The notes beneath the pieces were generated by a model. It saw nothing but the letters and a program-made list of their open reading frames with translations, had not been told where the DNA came from and did not search any database. Shown piece by piece: positions 60,208 to 64,000 of a stretch of DNA of 64,000 bases (its first letter is position 1; every line of letters begins with the position of its first letter). Origin of the DNA: JAFLCM01 sp964510955 (GTDB taxonomy: Bacteria; Planctomycetota; Phycisphaerae; Phycisphaerales; UBA1924); assembly GCA_964510955.1 (NCBI GenBank), contig CAZEDW010000016.1, positions 22,824 through 86,823 of the forward strand. The letters are read 5' to 3'. Both the position numbers and the translations under genes were made by a program.

Positions 60208-61617
60208 TCACCTGTCGGCCTGGTCGATCGACTGCGAGCCCTCGGTCGTGACGGTGGGAGACTGCCCGGTGCCGACCCGCAGGGAGTTCAGGATCATCTC
60301 GATCCTGACCCGCAGGTCCGCGGCCAGGACCTCCGCGGCCCGCAGCGTGGGCTGGTCGAGTTTCGCCTCGGCGATCAGGCTCTCCTGGCGGTCGAGTTCC
60401 ACGCGCAGCCTGGCGGCCTCGCGCAGCTGGGCGCCGGCGCTGGCGCCGTCGATCGACAGGGCTGGCCCGCTCTCCGCCCCGACCGCGGGCGCGCCGCCGG
60501 TGATCGCGACACGCTGCTCAACTGCGATCGCGGGCGCCGGCGCCGGGGCGCGGACCCACGGGTTGCCCTGGACCTGGGCCACGAGTTGGCCGTTGCGGAA
60601 CACCATCTGGGCGGGGATGCCGTTGTTCGCGCCGAGGCGCCGGATATTGGCCTGAGCGATGGCATTGGGCGCGTCAAAGATTCGTCCGAAGTCGGCGTTC
60701 CATTGGGCCTCGCGCCCGCCGCCAACCACGCCGACCCTCATCCATCCCATGGCGGCCTGCGGGGCGGTTCGATCGATGTCGTTGATCCGGGAGGCGTCGC
60801 CGACCACCGGGCCGGTGGGCACCGTCACGCCCAGCCGCTTGAGGCGCTGGGCGATGGCCCGGGGCGCGAACGGGCGGGCCTGGGCGCTGAGGTCACCGAA
60901 GTTCACCGCGTTGGGCAGCCGGTCGTAACGACCCAGCGTGAGCTTGACCGACACCTGCTTCCGCGGGAACGCGGGGTCGTAACCCGCGGGGAGGTCCGCG
61001 TTGCCGTTGGGGTTGTTGCGCACTTCCCTCAACTCGGGGTGAGGGTCGGCGAGGCGCAGGACCACGGCGGGGACCTGGTCGCCCGGGTCGTGGCTCATCA
61101 CGATGGCCCGGAGCTTCTGCTGAGCGCTGCTGAGCTGGTTGAAGTTTCTCCCCTGCGCCGGGGCCGGGTCGGCTTGCAGAGACTCGCCGTCGAGCGACTC
61201 GATGATGTCGAGGTACTGGATGCTCTTGTCGTCCACGGCGGGGAATCCGTCGAAGACGCCAGAGATCAGCAGCCCGCGCGGGGCCTCGATGCTGTTGAAG
61301 CTGAAGGAGATCCCGATGGCCGGACGCGGCGTGTTGACGAACCGCTCGCGGATCGCGGTCATGAGCCGCTGCTGCTGCTCGGCGGTGAGGTCGGGCTTGG
61401 CCAGCGCCATCGCCACCGCGTCAAGGCTGATGTCGGGGTCTTCCTGCAGGCGCTTGGAGGCGTTCTCCCGCACCGTGAAGTCCGGCGCGTCGAGGTCGGC
61501 CACCGCGGAGGCGACGAGATCCGCGCCGCCCTGGGTCGGCGCCGCCCCCGAGAGCGGCGAAACCGCTGCTGCGAGGAGCGACATGGCGATAACGATCCGG
61601 TGAGCGTTGTTGCACAT
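60208..61617 (-). CDS. Secreted protein with PDZ-like segment
   Basis: A 469-residue exported protein. The start at 61617 gives MCNNAHRIVIAMSLLAAAVS, a signal peptide cut near SGAAP. Residues of about 35-90 are helical (DAPDFTVRENASKRLQEDPD), similar to HEAT-like repeats. RPAIGISFSFNSIEAPRGLL, ISGVFDGFPAVDDKSIQYLD and IIESLDGESL resemble a PDZ domain. The rest (about 150-469) is Ala/Pro/Gln-rich with a coiled-coil end (EAARLRVELDRQESLIAEAK). There is no protease domain, so it is a possible adaptor. Function unknown. Confidence 0.6.
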   Translation of the reverse strand: MCNNAHRIVIAMSLLAAAVSPLSGAAPTQGGADLVASAVADLDAPDFTVRENASKRLQEDPDISLDAVAMALAKPDLTAEQQQRLMTAIRERFVNTPRPAIGISFSFNSIEAPRGLLISGVFDGFPAVDDKSIQYLDIIESLDGESLQADPAPAQGRNFNQLSSAQQKLRAIVMSHDPGDQVPAVVLRLADPHPELREVRNNPNGNADLPAGYDPAFPRKQVSVKLTLGRYDRLPNAVNFGDLSAQARPFAPRAIAQRLKRLGVTVPTGPVVGDASRINDIDRTAPQAAMGWMRVGVVGGGREAQWNADFGRIFDAPNAIAQANIRRLGANNGIPAQMVFRNGQLVAQVQGNPWVRAPAPAPAIAVEQRVAITGGAPAVGAESGPALSIDGASAGAQLREAARLRVELDRQESLIAEAKLDQPTLRAAEVLAADLRVRIEMILNSLRVGTGQSPTVTTEGSQSIDQADR

Positions 61618-61705
61618 CGGTTTTACCTGAACAACGATAGGCGGCCCGGGCGGGGCAGGAATGCGGTTGGCCGCGGGGTTCTCGGGCGTTGCGCCGGCGG
61701 GACCA

Positions 61706-62716
61706 TCAACTGAAATGACGCATGAGCTCGGCCTGCCTGTCGCGAAGCCAGACCGCCTTGGCGTGGACCATCCGGACAACCCCCAGGCCGTCCAGGCCGC
61801 CGAAGTCACCGGAGGCGGCCACCGGGCTGATCACCTCGGCGACCAGGGCTTCGATCATCAGCCAGACCAGAGCATCGAGCTCGCCCCGGCTGACCGGGCC
61901 AGGCCCTGCGGCCTCGTAGCCGTGGATGAAGGCGGCGAGCCTGGCCTCATCGGCCCCCGCGGGCCACGACGCGGGCGGGGATTCGCTGCGGGTGATGCTG
62001 AACTGCAGGGTGCCGTACGCCAGGTCCATCCCGCGGGAGCCCATCCGGATGGAATCGAAATCGATGAGCGCCACCACGCGGGGGCCGTCAAACAGCAGGT
62101 TGCCGGGGTGCCAGTCGCCGTGGATCAGTTGTGTGGGCCAGGCGTCGGCGCCCGCGGCCGCGGCGCGTTCGGCGGCGAGCGAGTAGAGGGCGCCGAGCTC
62201 GCGGAGCGTGGGGCCGGAATCTCGCCCGAGCTTCTCGCGGGCGGTCACCAGCTCGGTCTGCACCCGAAGCGCCCGGTGGAACCCGCGTGCGGAGCTTGGC
62301 GCGGCGATCGGGATCGGCGGCTTCTGCGTCGCCAGCCAGTCGTGCAGTTTCCGCAGCAGCCCCCCCGCCGCCGACGCGCCGGCGGGCGAGGCGTCGAAGC
62401 CCGACGACGGGACGAACAGCGCCATCTCGTAGAGGCGCCCTTCGAGCCGGATCATGTCGGTGCCGGCGCGCGGCGGCACCACCGGGGGCACGGGAAACCC
62501 CGCGGCGCGGGCCTCGTTCTGCACCCACTTGATCAGCGCCAGCCCCGGCTCGTCCACGCCCAGCGGGAATCTGCGGAGAATCCGCGGGCCGCGCTCGCAC
62601 ATCACGGCCCACTTCACGGCCGAGCCGACACCCCGGCGGATGGGCGTGATCGAGCGCACCACACCCGTGTCGTAGTGCGAGAGCACGCGGGCGAGTTCGG
62701 TGGGATCGGGGGACAT
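61706..62716 (-). CDS. Aminoglycoside-phosphotransferase-fold (APH) kinase
   Basis: A 336-residue cytosolic kinase-like protein starting MSPDPTELARVLSHYDTGVV. The catalytic loop is QLIHGDWHPGNLLFD (HGDxHxxN), and the metal site is VVALIDFDSIRMGSRGMDLA (IDFD). GLLRKLHDWLA is the usual helix before the loop. APH-fold proteins phosphorylate small molecules such as homoserine, choline, sugars or antibiotics. Nothing here points to antibiotic resistance, and the family is broad. It lies upstream of the PDZ-like gene and downstream of yicC on the same strand. Confidence 0.8.
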   Translation of the reverse strand: MSPDPTELARVLSHYDTGVVRSITPIRRGVGSAVKWAVMCERGPRILRRFPLGVDEPGLALIKWVQNEARAAGFPVPPVVPPRAGTDMIRLEGRLYEMALFVPSSGFDASPAGASAAGGLLRKLHDWLATQKPPIPIAAPSSARGFHRALRVQTELVTAREKLGRDSGPTLRELGALYSLAAERAAAAGADAWPTQLIHGDWHPGNLLFDGPRVVALIDFDSIRMGSRGMDLAYGTLQFSITRSESPPASWPAGADEARLAAFIHGYEAAGPGPVSRGELDALVWLMIEALVAEVISPVAASGDFGGLDGLGVVRMVHAKAVWLRDRQAELMRHFS

Positions 62717-62718
62717 TC

Positions 62719-62836
62719 GATGTGGGATGTCGGAAGTTGAATGTGGGAAGTTTGCAGCGGCGGCGCCCAAAGCTCAAACCTCAAATCTCACAGCTCAAAC
62801 CCCGCGTCCGACATCCGACATTCCACATCCCACATC
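62719..62836. repeat. Intergenic inverted repeat between yicC and the APH-fold gene
   Basis: GATGTGGGATGTCGG (62719-62733) is matched by CCACATCCCACATC (62823-62836) in inverted orientation with one mismatch. Near each arm further copies of the same words occur (ATGTGGGAAG; CCGACATCCGACATT). The centre holds direct repeats of AGCTCAAAC and CTCAAA. The composition is unlike the surrounding genes. It may be a small mobile or spreading intergenic element. Confidence 0.5.
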
Positions 62837-62841
62837 CACGG

Positions 62842-63732
62842 CTACTCCGCGTTTTGCACCTGTTCCTTGATGCGGTCGATGGCGCCCTTGATCTCGACGA
62901 TGTTGCGTGAGATGGCGGCGTCGCCCGATTTCGAGGCGATGGTGTTGGCTTCTCGCAGCATCTCCTGGGCCAGGAAGTCCAGCGTCCGCCCGACCGGCTT
63001 GGGGTCCGCGTCGTTGAGCAGGTCTTTGAACTGCTCCATGTGGGCCCCGAGCCGAGCGATTTCTTCGGCGATGTCGGAGCGCTCGGCGAAGACCGCGACC
63101 TCCTTCAGCAGCTCCTGCGGCTCGACCTTGACCTTGGCCGAATCCAGCAGGGCCTCGATCCGCTGCTGCAGGCGTTTCTGGTACTCGTCGACCACAAGGG
63201 GGGCGCGCTCGGCGATCTTGGCCAGGCGGTCCACGATGATCGCGTGGTGCAGCATCAGGTCGGCGATGAGCGTCTTGCCCTCGCGGGCGCGCATGTCGAT
63301 GAGCTGCTTGATCGAGTCTTCCAGCAGCTTCATGAACGCCTCGCGGGCGCGGTTGAGTCGCTGCTCCTCGTCCGCCGGCGGCTGCAGCACCCCCGGCAGG
63401 GGCAGCAAGGCGGCCAGGTCGACACGCAGCGTCCCGTCGGCGGCCTGCGGAACGCGCTTCACCTGGTCGGCGTAGTTCGCCAGGGCCTGGTGGTTGATGG
63501 TGTACGCGGCGGAGCTGGACGCGTCGGAACACTTGCCGATCAGCGTGATCGTGCCCCGGGTGAGACGCCGGCGCAGCTCGCTCTCGAGCTCCGGCTCGAG
63601 GCCCTGGAACTCCTCGGGCATCCGGATGGTGGCCTTGAAGTACTTGTTGTTGAGGCTGCGGACTTCAAGGAAATAGTGAACGCCGCCGACGGAGGCGGAG
63701 GCGTCGCCGAAGCCGGTCATGCTGCGTATCAC
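62842..63732 (-). CDS. yicC: YicC-family endoribonuclease
   Basis: A 296-residue protein. The GTG at 63732 gives MIRSMTGFGDASASVGGVHY, the standard YicC start; an ATG at 63720 would cut it off. FLEVRSLNNKYFKATIRMPE is the conserved N-terminal block. The C-terminal DUF1732 domain contains DIAEEIARLGAHMEQFKDLL, GRTLDFLAQEMLREANTIAS and KSGDAAISRNIVEIKGAIDR, ending in helices. YicC in other bacteria is a hexameric RNase acting on small RNAs. It lies 45 bases downstream of the partial Pro-rich gene. Confidence 0.93.
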   Translation of the reverse strand: MIRSMTGFGDASASVGGVHYFLEVRSLNNKYFKATIRMPEEFQGLEPELESELRRRLTRGTITLIGKCSDASSSAAYTINHQALANYADQVKRVPQAADGTLRVDLAALLPLPGVLQPPADEEQRLNRAREAFMKLLEDSIKQLIDMRAREGKTLIADLMLHHAIIVDRLAKIAERAPLVVDEYQKRLQQRIEALLDSAKVKVEPQELLKEVAVFAERSDIAEEIARLGAHMEQFKDLLNDADPKPVGRTLDFLAQEMLREANTIASKSGDAAISRNIVEIKGAIDRIKEQVQNAE

Positions 63733-63777
63733 GCGGGCAGTTCTCCGGGGAAACCGAGGGGAGGGCCGGCCCGGATG

Positions 63778-64000
63778 TTACTGCGGCTTGGGAGCGGGCT
63801 CACTGGGCTTGGGGTCCGCCGGCTTGGGGTCGGCGGGCTTGGGCTCCGCCGGCTTGGGCTCGGACGGCTGCGGGTTGGGAACCGGCGTCGCGCCCGCGGG
63901 GGGCGCGCCCTTGATGACCTCAACCGGCACGACCGATTCGATCGTCCCGCCTTCACTCTTCACGCGGAACTTGCCGTCGGCGTCGGGCGTGGCGCCGGCC
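63778..64000 (-). CDS. Pro-rich protein, C-terminal part only
   Basis: The frame enters from the right edge of the window and ends at 63778, giving about 73 residues. It reads GATPDADGKFRVKSEGGTIE then SVVPVEVIKGAPPAG, followed by a low-complexity tail with repeated KPAEP/KPADP units. A GTG lies in frame at 63963, but coding continues upstream of it, so the true start is outside the window. Family unknown; Pro/Lys tails of this kind span envelopes or serve as linkers. Confidence 0.6.
   Translation of the reverse strand, partial: AGATPDADGKFRVKSEGGTIESVVPVEVIKGAPPAGATPVPNPQPSEPKPAEPKPADPKPADPKPSEPAPKPQ
63806..63865. repeat. 15-base tandem repeat coding KP-A/S-D/E-P units
   Basis: Four units of 15 bases, each beginning GGCTTGGG, follow one another with few substitutions. 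They encode the five-residue Pro/Lys/Ala/Asp units in the tail of the partial gene. Such repeats often vary in number between strains. Confidence 0.7.

Noticed and set aside
61706..62716. Reading the APH-fold protein as an antibiotic-resistance gene
   Set aside because: The fold is shared by many metabolic kinases, and nothing in the context indicates resistance or mobility.

Overview
This is about 64 kb of high-GC bacterial chromosome, most likely from a planctomycete of the class Phycisphaerae. The evidence is the mix of families. Five secreted proteins end in dockerin-like repeats of the type GDxNGDGxVNTxDLxxLLxxFG, and no cohesin gene is visible. Several more end in a VPxPG / hydrophobic / Arg-rich sorting tail. 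There is a prepilin with an H-x-DG C-terminal motif, a Ser/Thr kinase fused to a beta-propeller, DUF4340 next to ABC-2 exporters, and many start sites with no Shine-Dalgarno sequence. No plasmid, phage or CRISPR signal was seen.

Layout. 1-7.4 kb: the edge of a REP-associated transposase (RAYT) with a REP-like inverted repeat, then secreted or anchored proteins, a PH-domain protein, a RibD-like reductase, an acetyltransferase and an SGNH hydrolase. 7.7-8.0 kb: divergent tRNA-Leu and tRNA-Met. 8.4-12.5 kb: a prepilin and a large PstS-like dockerin protein. 13-16.2 kb: a small membrane peptide, a heme oxygenase and an S9 peptidase. 16.3-17.6 kb: rpsI-rplM with a structured leader. 17.6-20.4 kb: a dockerin protein and an ABC-2 permease. 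20.9-30.9 kb: one co-directional block of three SPFH proteins, an ABC ATPase, an ABC-2 permease and a large repeat-like protein. 31-42.8 kb (minus strand): a PLP lyase, DUF4340, a degenerate MinD-like protein, a ParA-glycogen-binding fusion, a GAF-PP2C phosphatase, a dockerin protein and a kinase-propeller. 42.9-51.4 kb: metF, a PilZ-receiver protein, mnmG, a nuclease-like EEP protein, small lipoproteins, a DUF3465 protein, nfo and a TPR lipoprotein. 51.5-53 kb: a LAB_N protein coupled to a glycosyltransferase. 53.2-54.4 kb: a pseudopilin translationally coupled to a rhomboid (rhombosortase-like) protease. 54.4-64 kb: ogt, a lipoprotein pair, a sorting-tail protein, an aminotransferase, coaX, an MnmE-like GTPase, a PDZ-like secreted protein, an aminoglycoside-phosphotransferase-fold kinase, yicC and a partial Pro-rich protein.

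How parts fit together. Much of the window concerns the envelope: secretion signals, surface dockerin proteins, sorting tails, a candidate tail-processing rhomboid, SPFH scaffolds with ABC exporters, and pilins. The most unusual items are the pseudopilin/rhomboid pair, the ParA protein with a C-terminal AMPK-beta/CBM48-like domain beside a P-loop-less MinD-like partner, and the triple-SPFH/ABC block. All functions are read from motifs by eye; no database search was run.
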